Assembly (NCBI RefSeq): GCF_036588685.1
Contig: NC_086375.1
Location: 39,702,566 to 39,766,565, forward strand
Direction: 5' to 3'
DNA length: 64,000 nt
Source: Mytilus trossulus
Lineage: Eukaryota > Mollusca > Bivalvia > Mytilida > Mytilidae
Part shown: positions 12,201 through 22,975 of the stretch, piece after piece
How the letters are laid out: each line of letters opens with the position of its first letter
Numbering within the stretch: position 1 is the stretch's first letter
Program-made: the position numbers and the translations under genes
The notes under the pieces: model-generated
The model's input: only the letters and a program-made list of their open reading frames with translations
Database searches by the model: none
Told to the model about the DNA's origin: nothing

Positions 12201-15200
12201 TGACTGGGTCAACATTGTCAGGTAATAAGGTGTGTTGATATTGACTGGGTTAACATTGTCAGGTAATAAGGTGTTTATATTGACTGAGTCAACATTGTCA
12301 GGTAATAAGGTGTGTTGATATTGACTGGGTCAACATTGTCAGGTAATAAGGTGTGTTGATATTGACTGGGTTAACATTGTCAGGTAATAAGGTGTTTATA
12401 TTGACTGAGTCAACATTGTCAGGTAATAAGGTGTGTTGATATTGACTGGGTCAACTTTGTTAGGTAATAAGGTGTTGATATGCCTGGGTCAACATTGTCA
12501 GGTAATAAGGTGTGTTGATATTGACTGGGTCAACATTGTCAGGTAATAAGGTGTGTTGATATTGACTGGGTCAACATTGTCTGGTAGTAAGGTTTGTCGA
12601 TATTGACTGATTCAACATTTTCAGGTAATAAGGTGTGTTGATAGCGACTGGGTCAACATTGTCAGGTAATAAGGTGTGTTGATATTGACTGGGTCAACAT
12701 TTTCAGGTAATAAGGTGTGTTGATATCGACTGGGTCAACATTTTCAGGTACTAAGGTGTGTTGATATTGACTGGGTTAACAATGTCAGGTAATAAGGTGT
12801 TGATATTGACTGAGTCAACATTGTCAGGTAATAAGGTGTGTTGATATTGACTGGGTCAACTTTGTTAGGTAATAAGGTGTTGATATGACTGGGTCAAGAT
12901 TGTCAGGTAATAAGGTGTGTTGATATTGACTGGGTCAACATTGTCAGGTAATAAGGTGTGTTGATATTGACTGGGTCAATATTGTCTGGTAGTATAGTTT
13001 GTCGATATTGACTGATTCAACATTTTCAGGTAATAAGGTGTGTTGATATCGACTGGGTCAACATTGTCAGGTAATAAGGTGTGTTGATATTGACTGGGTC
13101 AACATTTTCAGGTAATAAGGTGTGTTGATATCGATTGGGTCAACATTTTCAGGTACTAAGGTGTGTTGATATTGACTGGTCAACATTGTCAGGTAGTAAG
13201 GTGTGTTGATATTGACAGGGTCAACATTGTCAGGTTATAAGGTGTGTTGATATTGACTGAGTCAACTTTGTTAGGTAGTAGGGTGTGTTGATATTGACAG
13301 GGTCAACATTGTCAGGTAATAAGGTGTGTTGAGATTGACTGAGTCAACTTTGTTAGGTAGTAAGGTGTGTTGATATTGACTGGTCAACATTGTCAGGTAG
13401 TAAGGTGTGTTGATATTTACAGGGTCAACATTGTCAGGTAATAAGGTGTGTTGATATTGACTGGGTCAACATTGTCTGGTAATAAGGTTTGTTGATATTG
13501 ACTGGGTCAACATTGTCAGGTAATAAGGTGTGTTGATATTGACTGGTCAACATTGTCAGGTAATCAGGTGTGTTGATATTGACTGGATTAACATTGTCAG
13601 GTAATAAGATGTGTTGATATTGACAGGGTCAACATTGTCAGGTAATAAGGTGTGTTGATATTGATTGGGTCAACATTGTCAGGTAATAAGGTGTTGATAT
13701 TGATTGGGTCAACCTTGTCAGGTTATAAGGTGTTGATATTGACTGAGTCAACATTGTCAGGTAATAAGGTGTGTTGATATTGACCGAGTCAACATTGTCA
13801 GGTAATAAGGTGTGTTGATATTGATTGGGTCAACATTGTCAGGTAATAAGGTGTTGATATTGACTGAGTCAACATTGTCAGGTAATAAGGCGTGTTGATA
13901 TTGACTGGGTCAACATTGTCTGGTAATAAGGTGTGTTGATATTGATTGGGTCAACATTGTCAGGTAATAAGGTGTTGATATTGACTGAGTCAACATTGTC
14001 AGGTAATAAGGTGTGTTGATATTGACTGGGTCAACATTGTCAGGTAATAAGGTGTGTTGATATTGACTGGGTTAACATTGTCAGGTAATAAGGTGTTGAT
14101 ATTGACTGAGTCAACATTGTCAGGTAATAAGGTGTGTTGATATTGACTGGGTCAACTTTGTTAGGTAATAAGGTGTTGATATGACTGGGTCAACATTGTC
14201 AGGTAATAAGGTGTGTTGATATTGACTGGGTCAACATTGTCAGGTAATAAGGTGTGTTGATATTGACTGGGTCAACATTGTCTGGTAGTAAGGTTTGTTG
14301 ATATTGACTGATTCAACATTTTCAGGTAATAAGGTGTGTTGATATCGACTGGGTCAACATTGTCAGGTAATAAGGTGTGTTGATATTGACTGGGTCAACA
14401 TTTTCAGGTAATAAGGTGTGTTGATATTGACTGGGTCAACATTTTCAGGTACTAAGGTGTGTTGATATTGACTGGGTCAACATTGTCAGGTAGTAAGGTG
14501 TGTTGATATTGACAGGGTCAACATTGTCAGGTTATAAGGTGTGTTGATATTGACTGAGTCAACTTTGTTAGGTAGTAAGGTGTGTTGATATTGACAGGGT
14601 CAACATTGTCAGGTAATAAGGTGTGTTGATATTGACTGAGTCAACTTTGTTAGGTAGTAAGGTGTGTTGATATTGACTGGTCAACATTGTCAGGTAGTAA
14701 GGTGAGTTGATATTTACAGGGTCAACATTGTCAGGTAATAAGGTGTGTTGATATTGACTGGGTCAACATTGTCTGGTAATAAGGTTTGTTGATATTGACT
14801 GGGTCAACATTGTCAGGTAATAAGATGTGTTGATATTGACAGGGTCAACATTGTCAGGTAATAAGGTGTGTTGATATTGATTGGGTCAACATTGTCAGGT
14901 AATAAGGTGTTGATATTGATTGGGTCAACATTGTCAGGTAATAAGGTGTTGATATTGACTGAGTCAACATTGTCAGGTAATAAGGTGTGTTGATATTGAC
15001 CGAGTCAACATTGTCAGGTAATAAGGTGTGTTGATATTGATTGGGTCAACATTGTCAGGTAATAAGGTGTTGATATTGACTGAGTCAACATTGTCAGGTA
15101 ATAAGGCGTGTTGATATTGACTGGGTCAACATTGTCTGGTAATAAGGTGTGTTGATATTGATTGGGTCAACATTGTCAGGTAATAAGGTGTTGATATTGA

Positions 15201-18200
15201 CTGAGTCAACATTGTCAGGTAATAAGGTGTGTTGATATTGACTGGGTCAACATTGTCAGGTAATAAGGTGTGTTGATATTGACTGGGTTAACATTGTCAG
15301 GTAATAAGGTGTTGATATTGACTGAGTCAACATTGTCAGGTAATAAGGTGTGTTGATATTGACTGGGTCAACTTTGTTAGGTAATAAGGTGTTGATATGA
15401 CTGGGTCAACATTGTCAGGTAATAAGGTGTGTTGATATTGACTGGGTCAACATTGTCAGGTAATAAGGTGTGTTGATATTGACTGGGTCAACATTGTCTG
15501 GTAGTAAGGTTTGTTGATATTGACTGATTCAACATTTTCAGGTAATAAGGTGTGTTGATATCGACTGGGTCAACATTGTCAGGTAATAAGGTGTGTTGAT
15601 ATTGACTGGGTCAACATTTTCAGGTAATAAGGTGTGTTGATATTGACTGGGTCAACATTTTCAGGTACTAAGGTGTGTTGATATTGACTGGGTCAACATT
15701 GTCAGGTAGTAAGGTGTGTTGATATTGACAGGGTCAACATTGTCAGGTTATAAGGTGTGTTGATATTGACTGAGTCAACTTTGTTAGGTAGTAAGGTGTG
15801 TTGATATTGACAGGGTCAACATTGTCAGGTAATAAGGTGTGTTGATATTGACTGAGTCAACTTTGTTAGGTAGTAAGGTGTGTTGATATTGACTGGTCAA
15901 CATTGTCAGGTAGTAAGGTGTGTTGATATTTACAGGGTCAACATTGTCAGGTAATAAGGTGTGTTGATATTGACTGGGTCAACATTGTCTGGTAATAAGG
16001 TTTGTTGATATTGACTGGGTCAACATTGTCAGGTAATAAGGTGTGTTGATATTGACTGGTCAACATTGTCAGGTAATAAGGTGTGTTGATATTGACTGGA
16101 TTAACATTGTCAGGTAATAAGATGTATTGATATTGATTGGGTCAACATTGTCAGGTAATAAGGTGTGTTGATATTGACTGGTCAACATTGTCAGGGTATT
16201 AAGGTGTGTTGATATGACTGAGTCAACATTGTCTGGTGGTAATGTGGTGTTTTGATATTGACTGAGTCAACATTGTCGGGTAATAAGGTGTGTTGATATT
16301 GACTGGGTCAACATTGTCGGGTAATAAGGTGTGTTGATATTGACTGGTCAACATTGTCAGGTAATAAGGTATGTTGCAATTAAGGTTATCTGAACATTGT
16401 CATATTTTGATAAAAAGTAAGGACATGTGATCATGGTGGTATGATATTCAATTAGATAACATTCAACCTCAGACCAAAGGACAAGGATGGTCACAAGTCA
16501 ACTATAATTTGCAAGCAACTCTATGGACTACATAAATTCAAACTAAACTAAATTAAACTAATGAACTAAAGGCTTTTCAATTTGGACAGATATATAAAGA
16601 AAGTTGGGTCAAAAAGACTTAAACATGTTAAGAAGTGCTAAATCAACCTCTAAAATAGAACATTGGTGTAACAGCATAACATAAGAACCAACATGAAAAC
16701 CAGTTTCAAATATGCTTATTATTTGATAATTATGGTATTGATGAATAAGCAGATGAAAATGACATTTAATTTTTGATTGATTATACCAGAGAATAGACAA
16801 AACAAATAAAAAGGAATCTAGGCAATTCCTGATTATAAATAAAAAAGTAAAAAAAAGAAAGAAAAGAAATTGGCTAAAATAAAACTTATTGAAAAAGACA
16901 TAAATATATATTTTGAACATTTAATTTTTTAGAGTGGTACTTAATTATCGATGGCTTCATTTCAGGTGAGAAAACTTGAGTTTTTATTTGCTGATGCCAT
17001 TGAGAAAGGCTGTAAGAATGTCATCACTTGTGGTAGTATTCAGTCTAATTTTGCCAGGTCTACAGCAGTAGCTGCAGCACAGCTTGGGTTGAAGTGTCAT
17101 CTTCTGTTAAGAAGTCCAGAAGTGGTAAGGTTATTGTATTGATAACTTTATTTATTAATAGAATAGTCGAAACTGCTGATTAATAAGGCCTAGAAAGAGT
17201 TCTTTCTGCCTTATCTTTGGTAAAATTGTATATAAACCTATAATTTTCATGATTGTTTTTGTAATTTTTTTACAAAAAGTAGACGGAGAAAGAAGATTTA
17301 CATTGATAAAGATTAAAAGGAATTGTGAACATAACTTTATGGAGACAAACAGTATTTAGCTTAGACTTTATGTGATTTGATTAAATGAATCCCCCTCCAC
17401 CAAACAAATAAAACAGCTGATGAAAAAAAATCCCCAAAAACACAATGCAAACAAAATAAATTACATAACACAACTTTTTAGATAAGATGAAAAAGTGCTT
17501 TCATAAAATGATAAATAAGTAAGCTTAATTCCTCAATTTCTTTTCTTCATATGAAATCAAATTACATCTCCTGTGCCAGCTAAGTTAATTCACTTTTCTA
17601 AACTAGTTTTGTAAACTGATTTCTTTGATAGCCTTATACAATGGAATCAATAGAAACTAAGACCGGTAAACTTGAATACAAAGATTGCAGTGCTAATGTA
17701 ATATTTGAAGGAAATGTTTTATTGGACAAAATGAGTGGTGCTAGTATGTATTTGATACCAAAGACCAGCAAATATGTGAAAGACATAAAACCAAGGATGG
17801 AAAAACTAGCAGGTCACATCAAGTAAGAATGTTATGTATGTTCTTTTTTAAATTAAATTTCCTTTATATACACACTGAAAGTTTGACACATTTTATAACT
17901 ACTTTATAAGAGAATTTTAGCAAATGTACCACACAGTTTTGTTTATAAGGTTAATTTGTGCAGAGTTTGAAAACTTGTATATATACCTTAATAAAAGGGG
18001 TATTGTGGGTTTTTTCAGAGACAAGTGTCTGTGAAACATTTGCACAAACAAATTATTATTATAATGTATATATATCAATCAGAAACAAATGTGTTACTGA
18101 GAAAATTATGAATTTGAATTATCTCCCATTGACAGTTATTTTATTTTATAGGAAGGAAACAGGAGAAGATTCTTACTTGGTACCGATTGGTGGATCAAAT

Positions 18201-21200
18201 GTTGTAGGATTATATGGTTATCTTACAGCATTCCAAGAAATGATCTCTCAGGTACATGTATTAAAACATCTAAATTACTTGTTTAGCATTTCTGTCAACA
18301 TGGTCAAAGAACAGGTTAGCCATTCTAAACACATACCAAAAATTATGTTTTTGATATAGTCTGGTTCTTTGGAGTTTTCAGTGTTTGAAAAGATATTATA
18401 AAATAAGAACATATGTCAGTTGAAATGAATTCTACTGACATAAAATAAGAAGATGCAGTTTTATAATCAATGATACAACTCTCCTACAGAGAATAAATAA
18501 CGTTATCAACTATAGGTCACTGTACAGCCCTTATCAATGAGGGTCAATTATCAACTGAAAACCAAAGGAGGAAAAGGTAAAACCTACATATCTTCTTTAA
18601 AGGCCTTGTTAATGATAATTCAACTACTAAATAGTAAGGTCTCACAAATTTTTTTTTAACACACAGGCCATGTAGAATTATTCATCTGTGTTTTGAAAAC
18701 ACCCATTTCTAGAAAATGATATGCAGGGTTTGTATATGAATACATATCTTGTGGAAATAAACTGCCAAAAAGAACAAGAATTCTCTCTGATTGATATCTT
18801 TGTTAATTATTTAGGGACTTTTAGAAGACTTTGATGATATTGTGTTTGCCTGTGGAAGTGGTGGAACAGCAGCAGGACTTTCTATAGCTAACTATCTAAA
18901 CCAATCAAAACTCAGGTATTGGTATAGATTACTGATTTAACCAATCTTAATCAAATTTAAACATATTTAAAAGGATAGGTTCTGTCTTTGAAATGGAGGT
19001 GTTGTAGTTACTGTTAAAGTCAATCCTCAAAATAAATTTGTTAAGTATATTTGCAGAAAAATATGGAAACTTCCAATAAAAAGTTTGTTCATCTCCTGAT
19101 GTGATATTAAAAGCTCCTGATGTGATATTAAATCCCCTTTTTGACACGCCTCAGGGCAAAAGTTGCACCTTTTGGACTAACTATTCAACTCATACCCAGT
19201 TTATACGTGATATAACTACTCACCTACTATAACAGCAATAACAAACTTTCAGAGTTTTCAAAGAGAAAGCAATACTCTACTTAGAAATCCACATTTTTAT
19301 GCCCCACCTAATTACATTATGTATTTCGATCTATTTTGAATACAGAATCCATGCAATAACTGTTTCTGATAACAAGCAATCATTTATTGATCACATAAAC
19401 GACGCATTAAAAGAAGTAGGACTTGGTGATTCCGTTAGTGCTGATGACATAATAGATATTGTTGATGGATACAAAGGACTTGGGTATGGCTTATCTACCC
19501 CTGAAGAACAAGGTTTGTTAATAAAATTTAAATAGTATATTGAGGGACAATTATCAGTTTGTAATCATATTTAGAATATCAAATGCCTTTATTCCTAAAT
19601 ACTGTTGATTCATAAGACATTTATTTTAGTGATACCAATTTTTGTGGATTGAGGAAAACTTGCATTTTTATGGATATTTGAATTCATACTTCTGCATAAA
19701 CCCTTATAGAAAATTTGTAGTTCATTGAACATTTGAATTCTTGGTTTAAAAATCAATGGAAATTGGTAAAATTGTAAAATTCTTGTTGAAACTAATAATA
19801 ATGAATCTACAGTAGCATAAAAAAATTGAAACCAGTTACTCACTTTTACACTGATTCTAATTTGTATTATATTACGGCTTTTCCAGAATTAATTAAATGG
19901 GAGGAAGGTACTTTTAATAAATAATTTGTAAACAACAATATTGTACAGCAAAATACCTAAAAATGAGTCACCATGACCAAAATGGTCAATTGAACTCCTA
20001 AGGAGTTATTGCCCTTTATAGTCAATTTTTTACAATTTTCATAAAATTTGTAATTTTTACTAACATTTTCCATTGTAACTACTGGTCCAAATTTATTATA
20101 GATAGAAATAATTGTAAGCAACAAGAATGTTCAGTTAAGTAAGATCTACAAACACATCACCATCACCAAAACACAATTTTGTCATGAATCCATCTGTGTC
20201 CTTAGTTTGATATTCACATAGACCAAGGTGAGCGAGACTTAAGAGCCTCTAGTTCATGTTTTTAAAAGCTAAAATTAGATTGAAATTAACAGATTAAAAG
20301 TACAGAACACTTGTTTATTATGTTGATAGTGCATAAGGAAGAAAATGGAAAAAAATCAAGAGTCTTGTAATTTTGCATTGAAGATAAATCTATCTGAACA
20401 CATACATTTCTAATGATTGTGTGAAAACATTTTCGTATCTTCATCTTCAAACATCCCAAATTTATTTTCTATCATGTCAAAACCCTATAGATACTTATCA
20501 CAGTAATAAGAAAATCTTTTTAGTAGAACAAGTAAAACAAGAACAAAATTTAAATGTTTCATTTCATGTTGAACATTATACTGTGAAAGTACTTTTAATT
20601 GTGGTTATCAATTTTTATGGTTGGAGCAAAATGTGGTGGGTTCTTGAATTTGTGGTTTTTTAAAAGTTTTCTGGAGAAAAAAAATCAGAAATGAACACTT
20701 CATCATCGCATATCATCAATCATAGGATGTCTGACTTACATTCATCAAAACTAATTTTTCATGATAAAAAAAAAGTCATACAATTTAGGTTTCTTACAGT
20801 AAAATATTTAAAATTCTTGTTGAATTGTTAGTTCATAAAGCCACCCATGAAAACTGGAAAAATAGAACCCCCCTCCCCCATGAAAAAAAAGAAGAAAAAG
20901 AGAATAATCTAGTGCTGAAATGTGATGAATATAAAATTATGGACACTAGATATAGAATAGAGAATAATGGACATGTAATTAAATATAAAGAAAATAGACA
21001 AAAAATAATTAATTTGTTTTTAAAGAAAACAGAAATGAAGGATTATCATCCAGACCTTCATGAAACAGGCATTGACAATTTTAATTTTTCACAAATATGG
21101 GTTTTACTCTGGTGCTAAGACGTCTAATATTTTTGGCTAAAATGTCTCATCAATGCTCTAAAATGTTCTACGCAGGAGAAATGATCATCAAAGGTGTTAA

Positions 21201-22676
21201 TTGGGCCATAAGCTTGTCACTCCAAGAAAACAATAACATTAAAAAAATGGTATAAATGTACTTTCAATTGTTAAATTGATTCTTTTGAAATAAAATTTTT
21301 GTATGATAATTACGAACACTTCATCATCACATATCATCAATCATAGGATGTCTGACTTTCATTCATTAAAACCAAATTTATGAGAATTAAAAAGTCGCAA
21401 AATTTAGTTTTTTTAATGGTTAAATATGTGATCTACAGTTGTATAATTAATAATTCAGAAAGCCATTCACAAAAAACCATGAAAATTTGTGGCCAGGCCA
21501 AGAATGAAATTTAATAGTAAAATAGTATTTTTTTTTTTAGAATTTATACAGTCCGTGAGTAGAAGTACTGGTATAATATTAGATCCTTGTTATTCTGGTA
21601 AAGGAGCTAATGGGCTAGTGCAAGAACTTACATCAAATCCAGATAGGTTCCAAGGAAACAGAATTTTATTTATACATACAGGTAAATACGCAACTACAAT
21701 TTCCCCAAATAATAACAATCATTTAGATATTACAGAGAACAACTTTCTGACTGGCTTATTTGAACTGAAACGTTTTTAGTTTAATAAAATTATCATTTGG
21801 TTGATATATAAATATATATATAGTCTTTTTGCATTCATAAGGCTATATGATTTAAATATATGATGGAATATCTTTATTGAATGTGTAAGTACCTTAGATC
21901 TTCAGCCTCTTATTTAACTGTATTTCTCTTTTGCATATTTAAACTCATTTAAAATTTGTTGAGTCTTAAACACCTTTCTGGATTTACCTGGAATATTCAA
22001 TGCTAGGGATGGTAAGATATGCAGACAAGTTCATAGCTGTATGGCCAAAAAAGACCTTAAAAGATTATCAAAAGCAATCTTTGGTGAATTTTGCCTGAGG
22101 GAGTTTTTACCTTGAAGTTTTATAATAATTTTTTTATTGATTTCATTATAAACTGTATATATCTCAGATTTGGTATAAAAGTTATGAGATATTTCTAAAA
22201 AAATGTCATTATGGCAAATCATTGTTTTTTAATTAATTCCATTTTCTTGTATAAAACTACATTTTTTTAATTTTTTTTTTAGATATTTGAGTTTTGTAAC
22301 ATCTATATTGTAATTGTGACTTTACTTTAGTTTACTGATGTTCATAGACATATTTCTCTGAAATAGTTATTTTACATATCTACATGTACATCATTGTCTA
22401 TTCAGTGGTGGTATGTCTTTTTGTATATTAACTTGTCCTTAGGTTATTTTTATGTTAAGATTTTTTTATTGAAAATTAATCAATTTTACGACTGTGTTAT
22501 GTTTTGATTTTCTTTTTTGATTTGAAAAAAAAAAGATGTCAATATCTGAGAATGAAATTTCTTTTACAGGTGGAATTTTTGGTTTATTCGATGGAAAGAT
22601 GGATTCCTATTTAAAGGAGAGAAAACATCCAGAACCTGTGGTATTATGGAAAGAACTGGATGACTTATTAATATAG
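6138..22676 (+). CDS. D-cysteine desulfhydrase-like PLP enzyme (ACC deaminase family), complete, nine exons
   Basis: Exons 6138-6215, 10450-10563, 16966-17124, 17632-17822, 18152-18251, 18815-18915, 19346-19512, 21541-21681 and 22570-22676 join in frame to 385 residues. Family features in order: TPIHEW; RDDMTG-x-x-L-SGNK ending in the PLP-binding lysine K64; VRKLEFLFADA; CGSIQSN (PLP ring contact); GNVLLDKM; the GGSN and GLYGY segment; the CGSGGTAAGL phosphate loop; ILDPCYSGK; HTGGIFGLF near the C-terminus. Known members convert D-cysteine to pyruvate, H2S and ammonia, or open ACC; the LDP-x-Y-[ST]-GK and GSGGT-x-AGL motifs favour desulfhydrase. I see no strong mitochondrial presequence. A 5.8 kb minisatellite grown from the exon 2 border fills intron 2. 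A possible AATAAA lies at 22987-22992. Confidence 0.93.
6439..6489 (+). repeat. (AAAC)n microsatellite in desulfhydrase intron 1
   Basis: About twelve uninterrupted tetranucleotide units (AAAC/CAAA). Confidence 0.95.
7454..7745 (-). pseudogene. Relic of the C-terminus of a non-LTR retrotransposon reverse transcriptase
   Basis: The minus-strand frame ending at 7454 contains a C-x2-C-x8-H-x4-C knuckle (ICKLC...MHFLLTC). Just upstream, to about 7745 and in another frame, lies LTRFRIGAYKLEIEKGSY. This order is the usual ending of LINE-type polymerase proteins. The frame change between the two parts and the lack of an upstream polymerase domain show a dead, truncated copy. It sits in intron 1 of the desulfhydrase gene, antisense to it. 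Confidence 0.7.
7856..9315. mobile_element. PIF/Harbinger-like non-autonomous element (1.46 kb)
   Basis: The left end GGCCACACCAATTTAATT and right end AATCAAATTGGTGTGGCC are inverted repeats of about 25 bp with few mismatches. TTA flanks both sides (7853-7855 and 9316-9318), fitting the 3 bp T-N-A target duplication of this superfamily. No transposase frame is visible inside. Part of the interior (about 8640-8895) belongs to dispersed family A, so the element carries or was invaded by another repeat. Confidence 0.65.
8640..8895 (+). repeat. Dispersed repeat family A, copy 1 (3' half)
   Basis: Shares the order 'aggtcaaagtacggcc...caagctataa...aacaggaaaaccaacg...acaggt' with copies near 34610, 39741 and 54634 and, inverted, near 39170 and 56222. 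Non-coding. Confidence 0.55.
9350..9923. mobile_element. TTAA-flanked inverted-repeat element (574 bp)
   Basis: TTAAGGGGCTCGCGGGT at the left pairs with ACCCGCAAGCCTCCTTAA at the right as an imperfect inverted repeat, and both ends carry TTAA. TTAA targets are typical of piggyBac-like elements, but the usual CCCT start is absent, so the class is open. No coding capacity is seen. It begins 35 bp after the PIF/Harbinger-like element. Confidence 0.5.
10450..10563 (+). CDS. Desulfhydrase exon 2, ending in the PLP lysine
   Basis: Codes LGNMNTPIHEWRLPNVP through KRDDMTGSTLSGNK (38 residues). The acceptor is TTTTTCAG|CTGGG and the donor AATAAG|GTGTGT. The final codon AAG is the Schiff-base lysine, and its last ~33 nt plus the donor seed the tandem array that follows directly. 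If the donor is missed, the frame reads GTG TGT TGA, a stop within three codons. Confidence 0.93.
10531..16375 (+). repeat. Giant 41 bp minisatellite built from the exon 2 border and 5' splice site
   Basis: About 5.84 kb of head-to-tail units, mostly 41 bp with 38-40 bp variants; span divided by unit length gives roughly 140 copies. Each unit is GATATTGACTGGGTCAAC, then ATTGTCAGGTAATAAG, then GTGTGTT. The first unit is the real coding end of exon 2 (GAT ATG ACT GGG ... GGT AAT AAG) followed by its donor. The consensus has one extra T (GATATTGAC) relative to the exon (GATATGAC), which would break the frame there; units without that T occur at about 12881, 14176, 15393 and 16213. Longer-range periodicity is visible (see findings). 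The last units decay near 16375. Confidence 0.98.
16966..17124 (+). CDS. Desulfhydrase exon 3
   Basis: Codes VRKLEFLFADAIEKG through HLLLRSPEV, including GSIQSNFAR, the loop that contacts PLP. The acceptor is CATTTCAG|GTGAG and the donor GTG|GTAAGG, phase 0 at both ends. The SGNK/VRKLEF motif of the family is split exactly at the exon 2/3 junction. Confidence 0.94.
17632..17822 (+). CDS. Desulfhydrase exon 4
   Basis: Codes PYTMESIETKTGK through EKLAGHI, including EGNVLLDKMSGA. The start follows TTGATAG|CCTTAT, the only nearby AG giving an open phase 0 join. The donor is ATCAA|GTAAGA. Confidence 0.88.
18152..18251 (+). CDS. Desulfhydrase exon 5
   Basis: Completes a split lysine and codes KETGEDSYLVPIGGSN then VVGLYGYLTAFQEMISQ. 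The acceptor is TTTATAG|GAAGG and the donor TCTCAG|GTACAT. Confidence 0.93.
18474..18575 (+). repeat. Dispersed family A fragment, desulfhydrase intron 5
   Basis: Contains 'ataggtcactgtacagccc' preceded by 'acaactctcc', the core words of family A. Short and diverged. Confidence 0.4.
18815..18915 (+). CDS. Desulfhydrase exon 6 (phosphate loop)
   Basis: Codes GLLEDFDDIVF, then ACGSGGTAAGLSIANYL. The G-S-G-G-T loop binds the PLP phosphate in this fold type. The acceptor is ATTTAG|GGACTT and the donor CTCAG|GTATTG. Confidence 0.93.
19346..19512 (+). CDS. Desulfhydrase exon 7
   Basis: Codes IHAITVSDNKQSFID through GYKGLGYGLSTPEEQ. The acceptor is AATACAG|AATCC and the donor ACAAG|GTTTGT; both edges complete split codons with the neighbouring exons. 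Confidence 0.91.
19967..20252 (-). mobile_element. 5' end fragment of the Helentron-like element, inverted
   Basis: Reverse-complementary to the start of the element at 56543: it ends 'gaccaaggtgagcgagac' then TTAAGAGCCTCTA and contains the inverted 'ccttaaggagttattgccc' block. About 285 bp of 5' end is present and the 3' end is missing. It lies in intron 7 of the desulfhydrase gene. Confidence 0.7.
20691..21485 (+). repeat. Direct repeat pair in desulfhydrase intron 7
   Basis: About 165 bp at 20691-20855 recurs at 21312-21485, sharing 'atatcatcaatcataggatg' then 'tctgact' and a following AAGTC..CA.AATTTAG block. The second copy ends some 55 bp before the exon 8 acceptor. The spacer holds AT-rich sequence with no recognised gene. 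Confidence 0.75.
21541..21681 (+). CDS. Desulfhydrase exon 8
   Basis: Codes FIQSVSRSTGIILDPCYSGK and on to NRILFIHTG. D-P-x-Y-[TS]-G-K is a family signature near the active site. The acceptor has an unbroken T tract ending TTTTTAG|AATTT; the donor is ATACAG|GTAAAT. Confidence 0.94.
22570..22676 (+). CDS. Desulfhydrase exon 9 and stop
   Basis: Codes GGIFGLFDGKMDSYLKER through WKELDDLLI and a TAG at 22674-22676. The acceptor is TTTTACAG|GTGGAA. Confidence 0.93.
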
Positions 22677-22875
22677 ATTCATGGAGAATAATAGATTCTG
22701 GTACTAAGTTATATAATGAAATTTGAATTTTTATTGATCTCTGTGATAATTTATAATGATTATTTTATATATAGACAAATATTTTATTGTCTGGAATGCT
22801 TGGGCCTTTGCAATGTCTGCCATAAGTTGAGGTAAAGATAATGAACACACTGCCTTCATGGCCTTAAAAAAGGTT

Positions 22876-22975
22876 GATTATTTTATTAATTGATTGGGGT
22901 TTAACACCACTGTTTAGCACACAACTCAAGTGTATTAACGTTATGTCTGACATGGGGAATGCTGGCTAATTGAAA
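22876..22975 (+). repeat. Dispersed repeat with 'gattggggtttaacaccac' core
   Basis: The words GATTGGGGTTTAACACCAC and TTTAGCAC are familiar to me from a repeat common in bivalve genomes. Only one copy is seen in this window, so the call rests on memory. Confidence 0.35.

Noticed and set aside
10531..16375. CRISPR array
   Set aside because: Units are contiguous with no unique spacers, lie in a eukaryotic intron and derive from the adjoining exon.
16609..16920. Minus-strand open frame of about 100 codons
   Set aside because: AT-rich, Phe-rich low complexity with no motif, within desulfhydrase intron 2.
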